Positions 19,565 to 28,740 of a DNA stretch of 64,000 bases are shown here, piece by piece (the first letter of the stretch is position 1; each line of letters opens with the position of its first letter). Origin of the DNA: Klebsiella michiganensis (GTDB lineage Bacteria > Pseudomonadota > Gammaproteobacteria > Enterobacterales > Enterobacteriaceae); NCBI RefSeq assembly GCF_002925905.1, contig NZ_PRDB01000020.1, forward strand, positions 62,001 through 126,000. The letters are read 5' to 3'. The position numbers and the translations under genes were made by a program. The notes beneath the pieces were generated by a model. It made no database searches. It was not told the origin of the DNA and was given only the letters and a program-made list of their open reading frames with translations.

Positions 19565-20239
19565 ATGAAGATAAAGGAAGCAGCGGCTGTTTTAAGAAAG
19601 AATGAGTATGAAGCATGGATCAGACGACTCAACTGGAAATTTATGGATGAACGTATCCAGAATGAATTTAACAATTGCAAGCTTGATGCTTCAAGTGTAG
19701 ATGAGTTAGGGATGTTATATTTAGGAAAGGTGAAAGATGATTCTAAAGAATATAAAAAATATCTTAGCACTCAATATATCAATGCTACACATATAGTAAC
19801 AGGCAGTAGATATATAGATATTAATCTTTTGGATAAGGAAAAAGGTTCTCTTATTCAAGGGTATGAATCAAGTGCACAATTATGGTACTCTCAAGGAACA
19901 TCTGGGGATGTCATAGTATTTGTTGGCCCTTATAAATCCAAACTATGTGAAATGAATGAGAATGATATCATAATTGGCCGTTATCGAAACCCATACCAAG
20001 TGAATGAATTGGTTATTAAAAAACATTTTTCAATTTTCTTTAGATATTGTACATGCACGTCGTATAATTCTACTTTAAGCTTTAAAGCCTATTTATATAG
20101 GCAATATCTTGTGTTCAATGATTTAAGATTTAAAGCAAGATATTGGCAAAAAATTATAAAAATCGGAGAGCGAGTGCTTATAGTTGCTCTATCTACCGCA
20201 GCAGTATTAGTTTCTCTTTATGTAGGCGGGAAGCTATAA
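19565..20239 (+). CDS. Unknown protein with C-terminal membrane anchor
   Basis: A 224-aa AT-rich island gene. The soluble part (1-200) is rich in Tyr, Lys and Asn and has no motif I recognise. A single hydrophobic stretch at about 203-222 (ERVLIVALSTAAVLVSLYVGG) would anchor it in the membrane with the bulk in the cytoplasm. An AAGGA precedes the start. The next gene, 174 bp on, also codes for a membrane protein, so the two may work together. No function is assigned. Confidence 0.6.
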   Translation: MKIKEAAAVLRKNEYEAWIRRLNWKFMDERIQNEFNNCKLDASSVDELGMLYLGKVKDDSKEYKKYLSTQYINATHIVTGSRYIDINLLDKEKGSLIQGYESSAQLWYSQGTSGDVIVFVGPYKSKLCEMNENDIIIGRYRNPYQVNELVIKKHFSIFFRYCTCTSYNSTLSFKAYLYRQYLVFNDLRFKARYWQKIIKIGERVLIVALSTAAVLVSLYVGGKL

Positions 20240-20412
20240 CTTCCTCCATGAACCAATGATGAATGTATGTACCAGAAGGTAGTAAATGAATGCTGTTATA
20301 GATTGACATGAGGTTTAATTTTTGTTCTCTAAAAATGTTATATCTTTTATGGCTAAGATGAAAAGTTCTATTTGCATCAAATTTTATACCTTGCATTGTA
20401 GGGGGAAAACAA

Positions 20413-20967
20413 ATGTTAAAATGGATACGGACAATATTTTTTTCGGACTATCTACCATCAATTTTATGTCTGCTCTTGCTTGTGAAAATGGATTATGCAA
20501 TTTTCTCTAATTGGCCGATAGATCAATCTGTGGATAGCAGAATAAAATTAATGTTGTTATTCATACATTTTATAATGCTTTTTGCTATCCTTTCTCCATT
20601 CTTAGGACGATTTTTAGCAAAAATTAGCAATGAAAAATTTAAAGCTTTTATTGGCTTGCCGGATAAAGATAAAAATATCACCTACATTGATTTATATGAT
20701 TTTTTAAGTGGACTTGCATTATCTGCTTTTTATTTGTCAATTTTATTATTCACTTTAAAAGATGTTTATGAAATAACAGGTTGGTTTATTTCAGGTATAT
20801 ATGCATTTTTAATGTTTGTCTCATCTATATCAATAGCGTCGATCTCACTCATGAGATATATCTGGTTGTTTACTAAATTTAGTAAATATACATATGCATT
20901 TGCTGCGTTATTAGCAGGAAGCATGTGTATGGCAATTATAGGTGTTGCTATTAGAATGGCTTCATAG
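20413..20967 (+). CDS. Unknown four-segment membrane protein
   Basis: A 184-aa protein with about four hydrophobic segments (near residues 10-30, 45-70, 95-118 and 125-180, the last probably two) and short loops, one of which reads GRFLAKISNEKFKAFIGLPDKDKN. A GGGGG run lies seven bases before the ATG. There is no family match from memory. Base composition is very AT-rich, like the rest of the island. Confidence 0.6.
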   Translation: MLKWIRTIFFSDYLPSILCLLLLVKMDYAIFSNWPIDQSVDSRIKLMLLFIHFIMLFAILSPFLGRFLAKISNEKFKAFIGLPDKDKNITYIDLYDFLSGLALSAFYLSILLFTLKDVYEITGWFISGIYAFLMFVSSISIASISLMRYIWLFTKFSKYTYAFAALLAGSMCMAIIGVAIRMAS

Positions 20968-21125
20968 ATAATTATATATAACCTCATCTTATTTGATTTG
21001 TTATCTCCTAAATAAGATGGGGATATTTTAGTGAATCAGATAAAAATAACAATCCCCTTAGAATGATTGCTGGTATGTAAATTACGATATTCAAATAAAA
21101 ATATATATAACTATCAATCCCAGCC

Positions 21126-21692
21126 CTATTTCTCTCTTGTTATGGTTATGTCAAAGTTGTTCCCAAACGGATTTATTACCTCCAGTAGCTTTTGATTATG
21201 ACTGTCATTTTTGATGATGTAAGACTGGCTTGTTCCTGGAGCCATTCTTTCCTCGATAGTTGGAAATTTTTTGCGCATGATATTTTCTAATATTTCAAGA
21301 TCCTGAATGTCGAAGTCTTTTCCATCAGAGACAATCCGGTCTGGAATTGATTTCAGGCTGCTAAGTGTGGCTATCAGTTCTTTATCGTGGAGTACCCACT
21401 CTCCAGCACCACTAACATAATATTCAACAAGGGCTGTTTTTCCATTTGCATTATCTATCTTAAAAGACATTCGACCATTTACATTATATTTCCCATTAGA
21501 AAAATAAGAAGTTCTCACATTGACACCAGCAAGAACACTCTGTGTGCCATATGAATAATCAGATGTCCACACCCCAACGATATCATCTGTCTTTTGAGTA
21601 TCAGGGCTTCTGGGAAAAATGTAGGAACAGATTCCAACAAGAGCTGCCACAATAAATATTGTATTCTTTGTTTGCTTGGTTATTTTTTTCAT
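21126..21692 (-). CDS. Unknown membrane-anchored or secreted protein
   Basis: 188 aa from the ATG at 21692 (MKKITKQTKNTIFIVAALVGI). Thirteen further codons are open upstream but lack a better ribosome site. A single N-terminal hydrophobic segment (about 10-24) after several lysines looks like a signal anchor, leaving about 160 residues in the periplasm. The segment TDDIVGVWTSDYSYGTQS followed by alternating strands resembles a lipocalin-like or beta-sandwich fold, but this is weak. It points against the surrounding genes. Confidence 0.55.
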   Translation of the reverse strand: MKKITKQTKNTIFIVAALVGICSYIFPRSPDTQKTDDIVGVWTSDYSYGTQSVLAGVNVRTSYFSNGKYNVNGRMSFKIDNANGKTALVEYYVSGAGEWVLHDKELIATLSSLKSIPDRIVSDGKDFDIQDLEILENIMRKKFPTIEERMAPGTSQSYIIKNDSHNQKLLEVINPFGNNFDITITREK

Positions 21693-21731
21693 AAAAATTC
21701 CATTTAGAATGAGTGAAAGAGATAGGTGCAT

Positions 21732-22106
21732 TTTATCATTTTCAATCTATTTCTGAAAATAAATTTGAAATTAATGATCAGGATGTGATTATATATTTAG
21801 AGAGAAATTAGCAAAATTAATTTTGTTCGGCAGTATAATCTTTGCTTTATCTTTTACATTTAAAATGAATAATGGTTAAAACAGTAGGTTTAACAATATA
21901 TTTTTAACTCTAAGGTATATAGAAGAGATTCTCTATCCCCCTATAGGGGGAATGCAAAATTTGTAAAGACAAATTATCGGATACTACCTCTAATCTAAGG
22001 CTGGGCATTATTCAATAATGAAAAAATGATGAAAATGCAAAGTGTAATGTTGTTAAAAATAAATGATTTGCTACACCTAATAAAAATGCAAAAAAAAGGA
22101 TATATT
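21732..22106. other. AT-rich intergenic region before the recombinase trio
   Basis: No gene is seen. It contains a perfect 14-bp palindrome CCCCCTATAGGGGG at 21937-21950, which stands out in very AT-rich DNA. A run of in-frame codons from 22026 precedes the chosen start of the first recombinase but has no ribosome site. The region is a natural place for an element end or an operator; neither is shown. Confidence 0.5.
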
Positions 22107-23312
22107 ATGACAAGTATAGGTATTAATAAGTTTATTCTAACATCAGGAGAGCGATATTGCATCATTATGGATAACGAAAATAAAGCCCCTCTTTTTTATC
22201 CTAATTTATACTTAACAATTCAGTTAAGGAATAGGGGATGTTCTGTGTTAACAATGGAAGCGACAGCCTTAACATTGTCGCTATTTTATAGATTTTTACG
22301 AGAGAATGATATATCAATTGATGAACGTATTTTACATAATAGATTCATATCGAATTCTGAAATTGATCGCTTGTTCATTTTCTTAACAAAAAAACGTTCA
22401 AGGCGCATACGTTCACAAAGTATATCAAAGTTAACATTATATCACAGGTTAAATACCATCGCTGGTTATTTATCTTGGTTATCAGAAACGCTGTATAGAT
22501 ATGATACACCAGAAATTAATATATTAAATTCAGAGAAAATGGTTCGTTCTATCAAAGAAAGGAAGCCAATAATACCTAAGAGGCAAGATAGAACTTATGA
22601 AAATGATGGCATTGCTGAAAATGTCATAAAAATTATTATGGATGTAATTGATCCTCATTCAAATAGTAATCCATTTAAAATTTATGTAAGACAGAGGAAC
22701 GAAATATTAGTTCTTATGCTATATGAACTTGGAGTACGTTGTGGCGAACTTTTAAATATAAAGATTGAAGATATTGATTTTCAAAAAAATAGAATTCGAA
22801 TTCAAAGGAGAGCGGATGAAGTAAATGATTTAAGAGTTAACCAACCTTTAGTTAAGACGTTAAGTAGAACAGTTTCATTAGATAAAACGTTAGCTTTAAA
22901 AATATATAATTATATTGTCTTTGATAGAAGTAAACTTTCCAAAGGAAAAGGTGGATTTTTATTCCTATCTTATAAGCCTGGTCCAACTCAAGGAGACCCA
23001 CTTTCTATGTCTGCTTATCACAAAATAATTTCAAAAATATCTTCGTGCGATCCTTTGCTTAACGATTTAAGAGGACATCAATTCCGTCATACATGGAACT
23101 ATAACTTTTCTAAATTAATGGATTCGATGCCAACGAAAGTCAGCGAAAAGCAACAGGAAAAAATGAGAGAGAGTCTAATGGGTTGGAAAGAAAACTCTGG
23201 CACGTCAAGTATATATAATAAACGTTTTATTAATGAAAAAGCGAATGAAGCCGCATTAAGATTGCAGGAACGATTAAATACAACAATAAGGAGGAAGGGT
23301 GAAAATAAATAG
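22107..23312 (+). CDS. Tyrosine recombinase 1 of a tandem trio (IntA-like)
   Basis: 401 aa from the ATG at 22107, chosen because AGGA lies seven bases upstream; an open frame reaches back to 22026 without such a site. The N-terminal SAM-like core-binding domain (about 30-130) is followed by the catalytic domain. Arg I is in YELGVRCGELLNI, the His-x-x-Arg box is LRGHQFRHTWN, the second His position reads MGWKEN (a Trp-type substitution common in the family), and the Tyr is in TSSIYNKRF. The catalytic set is therefore complete. It overlaps the next recombinase gene by 14 bp, giving a tight three-gene cassette. Confidence 0.85.
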   Translation: MTSIGINKFILTSGERYCIIMDNENKAPLFYPNLYLTIQLRNRGCSVLTMEATALTLSLFYRFLRENDISIDERILHNRFISNSEIDRLFIFLTKKRSRRIRSQSISKLTLYHRLNTIAGYLSWLSETLYRYDTPEINILNSEKMVRSIKERKPIIPKRQDRTYENDGIAENVIKIIMDVIDPHSNSNPFKIYVRQRNEILVLMLYELGVRCGELLNIKIEDIDFQKNRIRIQRRADEVNDLRVNQPLVKTLSRTVSLDKTLALKIYNYIVFDRSKLSKGKGGFLFLSYKPGPTQGDPLSMSAYHKIISKISSCDPLLNDLRGHQFRHTWNYNFSKLMDSMPTKVSEKQQEKMRESLMGWKENSGTSSIYNKRFINEKANEAALRLQERLNTTIRRKGENK

Positions 23313-24801
23313 AGAAAGTAAAGACCTTAGAAATCCATTTATTACTTCAAACAGTCATTACGAATTCTTCAAAAACGAAGATATATGGATTTTAGATAAG
23401 AATATCAAGCTTAATATGTTAAATGTTTTAAATGTATTAGATGAAAGACATCATGAGTACTTCTTAGATGTTTTAGCCAATTTTGCAATTACAAGGTCAT
23501 CATCCTATACAAAGAAAATGTTCTGGGCATTTTATGATTATATTAAGACAACAGATAAAGGCGTAATCACTGATGAGTCTGTTAGAGAATACCATAGTAG
23601 GAATTTATTAAAAAAACCGGATTATATTAATAGTATAAGAGTTTTTTTCCGTAAGTGGTTTAATTTAGAACTTCCAGGTGTCTCAGAAAATCAAGTGAAC
23701 TGTTTATATCAAGGCAAACCTAAAAGAAGGGAACTTGGTAAAGCGGTAAAAGTTAAAGATATGAAAAAAGGACCATTTAGTGATGATGAGGTAATTGCCT
23801 TTAATGAAGGTGCCATGTGGTTATATGATTCTGGTGAAATAACACTCGATGAGTTGGCAATGGCGCTGATAACTTCATACACGGGGAGGCGACCCATACA
23901 GACCTCACACTTGAAATTGAAAGATATCGTGAGTCTATTCCAGAATGTAGAAACCGATTATTCAATAAATTTTCCAAGAGCTAAACATAGTGGAGTATTT
24001 CGTTCTGAGTTTACAAACTTGAAAATAACTGAAGACTTGCACGATATTATCTTGATATTGAGTGAGAGAAGTATTAATACTGTTGAAAACTATCTTGGCA
24101 GATGTGTTGATAATTATGAATTAAAGGAAATACCTTTATTTATTGATGTTAATTCGCTTGAGAAAAATAAAAACAAAGCTAATATTTTAGCTCTTTTAGA
24201 AAAAGACATATTTCATTTAAAATCTAATGTAATTACTACTACCATACAGAAAATATCGATAAAAACTGGTTTTATAAAGGATGATTCTTCTATTAACGCA
24301 AGACGCTTTCGCTATTCACTTGGTACAAGAGCTGCCCAAGAAGGATATAGTGAGTATATCATAGCGAAGCTTTTAGATCACAGATCAACGAGACTTGTTA
24401 GCTGTTATGTAAAAAATGTACCAGAGTATGCAGAAAGGATTGATGAGGTTATGACAACGGAAGTTATAAAGTATGTGAATGCATTTAAAGGGCATATTAT
24501 AAATAAAAATGATGCTCAAAAGAAAATAAAAAATCACGAGGGTATAGATTCAGGAAACTGTTCCAACTGTAAGAGTTGTGCTGCTATGATTCCTATCCCC
24601 TGCTATACATGCATTTATTTTAATCCTTGGGTAGATGCACCCCATCAAGATGTCTATGACTATCTAATAAGAGAAAGAAAAAGAATAGCTGCGATTACAA
24701 AAGATATAAAAATAGCTACATCTCTTGATAGAACGATTTCTGCTGTAAGAGAGGTGGTTATTAAATGCAACGAGATTAGAACAATAGGAGGAATAATATG
24801 A
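23299..24801 (+). CDS. Tyrosine recombinase-fold protein 2 of the trio (Tfp-like)
   Basis: 500 aa from GTG 23299, with GGAGG five bases upstream. It has the recombinase fold: Arg I in ITSYTGRRPIQTSH, a box II reading NARRFRYSLGTRA in which the usual histidine is replaced by Arg, then LLDHRSTRLVSCYVKN with the second His and the Tyr. The C-terminus has a cysteine cluster (GNCSNCKSCA, then CYTCIYF), probably a zinc-binding knuckle. With box II altered, it may be a non-catalytic partner of its two neighbours. It overlaps the next gene by 4 bp. Confidence 0.8.
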   Translation: MKINRESKDLRNPFITSNSHYEFFKNEDIWILDKNIKLNMLNVLNVLDERHHEYFLDVLANFAITRSSSYTKKMFWAFYDYIKTTDKGVITDESVREYHSRNLLKKPDYINSIRVFFRKWFNLELPGVSENQVNCLYQGKPKRRELGKAVKVKDMKKGPFSDDEVIAFNEGAMWLYDSGEITLDELAMALITSYTGRRPIQTSHLKLKDIVSLFQNVETDYSINFPRAKHSGVFRSEFTNLKITEDLHDIILILSERSINTVENYLGRCVDNYELKEIPLFIDVNSLEKNKNKANILALLEKDIFHLKSNVITTTIQKISIKTGFIKDDSSINARRFRYSLGTRAAQEGYSEYIIAKLLDHRSTRLVSCYVKNVPEYAERIDEVMTTEVIKYVNAFKGHIINKNDAQKKIKNHEGIDSGNCSNCKSCAAMIPIPCYTCIYFNPWVDAPHQDVYDYLIRERKRIAAITKDIKIATSLDRTISAVREVVIKCNEIRTIGGII

Positions 24802-26768
24802 CAAATGTAGTGAATATGAAGTCCGTATTGAGGACTGTAGTTTATGAAAATTTAAATGTATTAATCTGTAGGATGAAAGATAAATTAACAAAGAATACGA
24901 ATGTTAATTGGGATTGTAATTTCTGGATGCTGCACAACAAGGAGGTTAGGTTTACTAAATTATCTTATAAAAAGGGAACTAAAGGTAAAACCATAATGGA
25001 TGATGAATTCCTTGGGTTTGCTAAATCATATATAGTTCATGAGTGTATATATAATGAAAGGAAAATTAAACAGTCCATTTCAGCGCTTAGAATTCTTGAA
25101 TCTACGCTGATCAAAATTAATGGCGACTGTGATATTTCCAAAATAAACATTAATGCTCTAAATGAATCAATATGTGCTTTAAAAAATAGGATCGACCACA
25201 ATAAAGCATATGCTATTGGGAATTCGTTAATGCAAGTTGTATCGTTTATTGTAGATAATAATCTTACTACTAAAAATATTTTTTCGTGGCGAAACCCATT
25301 AAAGGATGAGCGAGATTATTTTGTTTATGACGGTAGAGGTACCTTTAAAGACAAACTTCCAGATGAAATTGCTTTGAACGCATTTGCTGAGGTCTTTAGT
25401 AGAGCATTAACTGATAAAAGAGATATTTTTACTACATCTGTTATCGTGCTTTTAATGTCTGCGCCATCAAGAATTTCTGAAGTTTTTTCATTACCAGTAG
25501 ATTGTGAAATACAGCAGATTACAAGAAGTGGAGATGTTAAACATGGCTTAAGGTTCTGGGCTGGGAAAGGGTATGGTGGTGATATTAAATGGATTCCTAC
25601 AGTGATGGCTCCTATAACTAAAATTGCATTAGAAAGAATATTATCTATTACATATGAAGCGCGAGCATTCTCCGAAATGATGGAGCAGGATTTTAACAGT
25701 TTATGTAAATCTAAGGGGCATACCGAAAATCAATTGCTAACTTCAGTTCAAGTTATTAAAGTTATTAGTAATCAAAATCATTCAAAAGAAAACTGTGTAA
25801 GAATTTTAAGTAGATTAGCACTAAAATCAGAAGATTATTCATATTCATTACAATCTTTATGGACAGAATTAAGGAAAAGGCTACCACCTAATTTTCCTTG
25901 GTATGACAAACTTAAGAATATAAAATACAGTAACTTACTTTTCTTATTTTTTAAGGATACATTTCATCCGAGGAAGTCTGATAACATAATTCAGTTATGT
26001 TCAGTTAATAGTGCGACCTTTTATTCTGGTTTTAGTAATGATGAGAAAAAGTCTAATTTTTTCAAAAGGCATGGATATAAGAAAATAGATGGAAGTAGTA
26101 TCAGATTCAATTCTCATCAAATAAGGCATCTACTCAATACTCTTGCACAGAGGCAGGGACTAACTGATGAAGAAATAGCTAAATGGTCTGGAAGAGTGAA
26201 TGTAAGACAGAATCGAGTTTACAACCATATTAGCGAGGAAGAAATCTTAGAAAAATATGAATCTCTGAAAGAACAGTCAGAGAGTTTCATTATAACTGAA
26301 AAAGATAATTTTAAAGATAAGAACTATATTCATGGCTCGATACCAATCAGTGGTAATTCACTGCATATCACTGAATTTGGATATTGTACACATGATTATG
26401 TAATATCCTCATGCGAAAAATTTAGAGACTGTGTTAATTGCTCTGAGCAGCTTTGCATAAAAGGTAATAGTGAAAATTTAACGAGGCTAAAAAGCAGGCT
26501 TGCAGAAATAAGCAATCTTATCGATAAGGTTTCAGATAGATTGAATGGAGACATTCAGCAAATGAAGAATGATAAATGGTTAATGGTTCACGCAAGGACC
26601 AAAGAAAGATTAGTTGAATTGATTGGTATATTGGAAAATGAAAGGATTCCTAATGGTTCATATATCAGATTAGACAGCACAAATTTCACGCATCTTTCAA
26701 GGATAACAGGAGAACAAAGACTTTTGAAACGAAACATGGAGAATATAAATGTCAAAAAAACTAACTAA
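24798..26768 (+). CDS. Tyrosine recombinase 3 of the trio (IntB/TnpB-like)
   Basis: A 656-aa large recombinase with a strong GGAGG site before the ATG. A long N-terminal region (1-210) precedes the catalytic domain: Arg I in LLMSAPSRISEVFSLP, box II NSHQIRHLLNTLAQRQG and the Tyr in NRVYNHISEEE. A C-terminal cysteine motif (GYCTHDYVISSC, then CVNCSEQLC) followed by a coiled coil (about 570-600) resembles the large recombinase of Tn554-type and strand-biased circularizing elements. It overlaps the next small gene by 20 bp. Confidence 0.82.
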   Translation: MTNVVNMKSVLRTVVYENLNVLICRMKDKLTKNTNVNWDCNFWMLHNKEVRFTKLSYKKGTKGKTIMDDEFLGFAKSYIVHECIYNERKIKQSISALRILESTLIKINGDCDISKININALNESICALKNRIDHNKAYAIGNSLMQVVSFIVDNNLTTKNIFSWRNPLKDERDYFVYDGRGTFKDKLPDEIALNAFAEVFSRALTDKRDIFTTSVIVLLMSAPSRISEVFSLPVDCEIQQITRSGDVKHGLRFWAGKGYGGDIKWIPTVMAPITKIALERILSITYEARAFSEMMEQDFNSLCKSKGHTENQLLTSVQVIKVISNQNHSKENCVRILSRLALKSEDYSYSLQSLWTELRKRLPPNFPWYDKLKNIKYSNLLFLFFKDTFHPRKSDNIIQLCSVNSATFYSGFSNDEKKSNFFKRHGYKKIDGSSIRFNSHQIRHLLNTLAQRQGLTDEEIAKWSGRVNVRQNRVYNHISEEEILEKYESLKEQSESFIITEKDNFKDKNYIHGSIPISGNSLHITEFGYCTHDYVISSCEKFRDCVNCSEQLCIKGNSENLTRLKSRLAEISNLIDKVSDRLNGDIQQMKNDKWLMVHARTKERLVELIGILENERIPNGSYIRLDSTNFTHLSRITGEQRLLKRNMENINVKKTN

Positions 26769-27167
26769 AAGTGAAAAGAATATGATACTTGATACAATAT
26801 GGGGATGGAGTGATTCATCAATTACATGGGAACAACTTTGTGAAGAATGTTCTGCATTTCTTAAATCCCGACCGAGCAGGCAAACTCTGTCCTATCACAA
26901 AGATATTGCGAATGCTTACCTAAGTAAAAAAAAGGGATTGTTGATAATGCTAATAAATTTAAAAAACCATCCAGCCTAATCAATGCATCAAAAATAATAT
27001 TTAATCTGGAATCAAGGATCAAATATCTCGAAGAAGAAAATAAGAATTTAAAAGAGAAATTTGTCAAATGGCAATTCAATGCATATAAATACGATATTAA
27101 AGAACATCAATTGGAAGAGAGTTTGCCAAAAATAGATCGTAGAAATTATTTTCAAAAACATAGGTGA
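26749..27167 (+). CDS. Small HTH/coiled-coil accessory protein of the trio, split by a -1 frameshift
   Basis: The first frame (26749-26979) encodes 76 aa beginning MSKKLTKSEKNMILDTIWGW. Reading on after a -1 slip at A-AAA-AAG (26928-26934) gives a product of about 139 aa whose second half contains a clear coiled coil (NLESRIKYLEEENKNLKEKF) and ends QKHR at 27167. The first half looks like an HTH with PSRQTLSYHKDI. The size and position match the small fourth gene (srap) I recall from strand-biased circularizing elements and TnpC of Tn554. Either the frameshift is programmed, or the A8 run has lost or gained a base. Confidence 0.65.
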
Positions 27168-27237
27168 GTATATATTATGAAGTTCCTAATATGAATGTAA
27201 TAGAAACTTCATATTGCTGTGCCTACACTTATTTATA

Positions 27238-28023
27238 TTAGCTAAGTTTTAGCGTCTTCTTAATCAATTCTAGGACAGAACTCTTAGATGCACCTTTTAC
27301 TAAGTTATTCTCATATTCAAGTCCTATCCCAACAAAATCAAAAAAATCGTTAAGACTTGGAGATTCTGTTCTGATTTTTATCGGTCCTCTAAAAAGAGCG
27401 CCACCACTCATACCTTTTAAAGAATAACCTTTTTGTTTGAAACCTTCATGTGTGTATTGCACATTTTCATTATCATGAAAACCTGTGATCTCTGATTCAG
27501 TTTCTGAGACTTGTTTCATTCCTATCAATAAGAAATTAGCATTAGTCCACTTTTGTAGTCCTTCAACACCTTCAGTAAGATGCTCCTTGATTTTTTCACT
27601 GGTTGCCTTACTGTTATGGATTACCTGTATTGCTTTTTTTTTAGGAAAACCAATCCAGCCAAAATTTTCACTGAATTCTGTTGTTGATTTATTATCACCC
27701 ATATCAAAGTAATGCTTATACTCAAATGCACCAATGGTATGGCAAACGACTAAATCCCGTATACGACAAATTTCATGAGACACTTCGATGTCCGAAAACG
27801 GCATGAATTTACCATCTGTAGTAAGCATACCGATTTGATTTAGATCATCTACATCTTTAGGAAGAGCATGTGCTGCAAAAACGCAAAAGTGTTGGTTATC
27901 GAACTTAACGAAGGTCATTGTCGAAGAAAAATGATAACCTCCATTACCATCTTTCATATATAACGGATAAATAAAACGCTGTGCATTAAGTTCATAATCA
28001 TTAACTCTAAATTTTCCATTCAT
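27238..28023 (-). CDS. Trypsin-like serine protease-fold protein
   Basis: A 261-aa protein whose motifs fit a chymotrypsin-fold protease: the catalytic His in CVFAAHAL (about residue 53), a plausible Asp in RIRDLVVCHT (about 90), and the nucleophile Ser in KGMSGGALF (about 207). No signal peptide is seen, so it should act in the cytoplasm. Stand-alone trypsin-like proteases occur in anti-phage and signalling modules; here there is no evident partner, so a defence role is only an inference from its place on a mobile island. Confidence 0.7.
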   Translation of the reverse strand: MNGKFRVNDYELNAQRFIYPLYMKDGNGGYHFSSTMTFVKFDNQHFCVFAAHALPKDVDDLNQIGMLTTDGKFMPFSDIEVSHEICRIRDLVVCHTIGAFEYKHYFDMGDNKSTTEFSENFGWIGFPKKKAIQVIHNSKATSEKIKEHLTEGVEGLQKWTNANFLLIGMKQVSETESEITGFHDNENVQYTHEGFKQKGYSLKGMSGGALFRGPIKIRTESPSLNDFFDFVGIGLEYENNLVKGASKSSVLELIKKTLKLS

Positions 28024-28269
28024 TTTCTTTTCTCACTAAGCTGTATCTTAAATAATAATATCACAAAAAAACAAAATTAAACATACGATTGTAACTGTAT
28101 GATTGCTGTTCTATTTTTTTAGAAAATCATCTTAGAAACATTGTAACCACGACGCTATATTATTTTAAAATTTCTATAATAGTGAACTTCGTGATTTAAT
28201 GCATTGATTTATTACATTTTAGTGGTATAAGTTAGATAATGGAATATAATTACTGCAAGGATGCAAATT

Positions 28270-28710
28270 ATGGAGAAACTTAATAGCATGGAACGTTTTC
28301 TAATACTCTTTGAACGCTTCATTAAAAAGCTCGAAGAGTCTGGGCTGTCAGAATCTGACATAATAGATAAATCTTATCTGTTTTGTGTTGGATTTTATAT
28401 AAAGTATAAGAATGACATTGATAATATAGAGTTGTCTAACAGAGATGTAGTGCTAACATTTATGCTTACATCCTATTATTGTTTTATTAATAATGTTGAA
28501 AACAGAGTGATTGATGCTGATAAAATAAGAAGAATGTGTGGATTACTCATTCACTTCATCATGAAGAACAAAGCTAATTCAGAAACTGTTTTTATAACAG
28601 AAAAAAGAAAATATGATCGTTCTGTGTTAGCGAAATCATTAAGAGATAGTGATTTGAACTATATAGCTAACTATAACAAAAATGCTTTAACAGAATCTAC
28701 TTCGTTATAG
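28270..28710 (+). CDS. Unknown small helical protein
   Basis: 146 aa from the ATG at 28270, which has AAGG nine bases upstream; an ATG nine bases earlier overlaps that site. It looks all-helical and soluble, with the segments MERFLILFERFIKKLEESGLS and VVLTFMLTSYYCFINNV. The C-terminal third is rich in Lys and Asn. I know no family for it. It is flanked by genes on the opposite strand. Confidence 0.55.
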   Translation: MEKLNSMERFLILFERFIKKLEESGLSESDIIDKSYLFCVGFYIKYKNDIDNIELSNRDVVLTFMLTSYYCFINNVENRVIDADKIRRMCGLLIHFIMKNKANSETVFITEKRKYDRSVLAKSLRDSDLNYIANYNKNALTESTSL

Positions 28711-28740
28711 ATTCTGTTTTAAGTAGATTGGGTTTTGATT

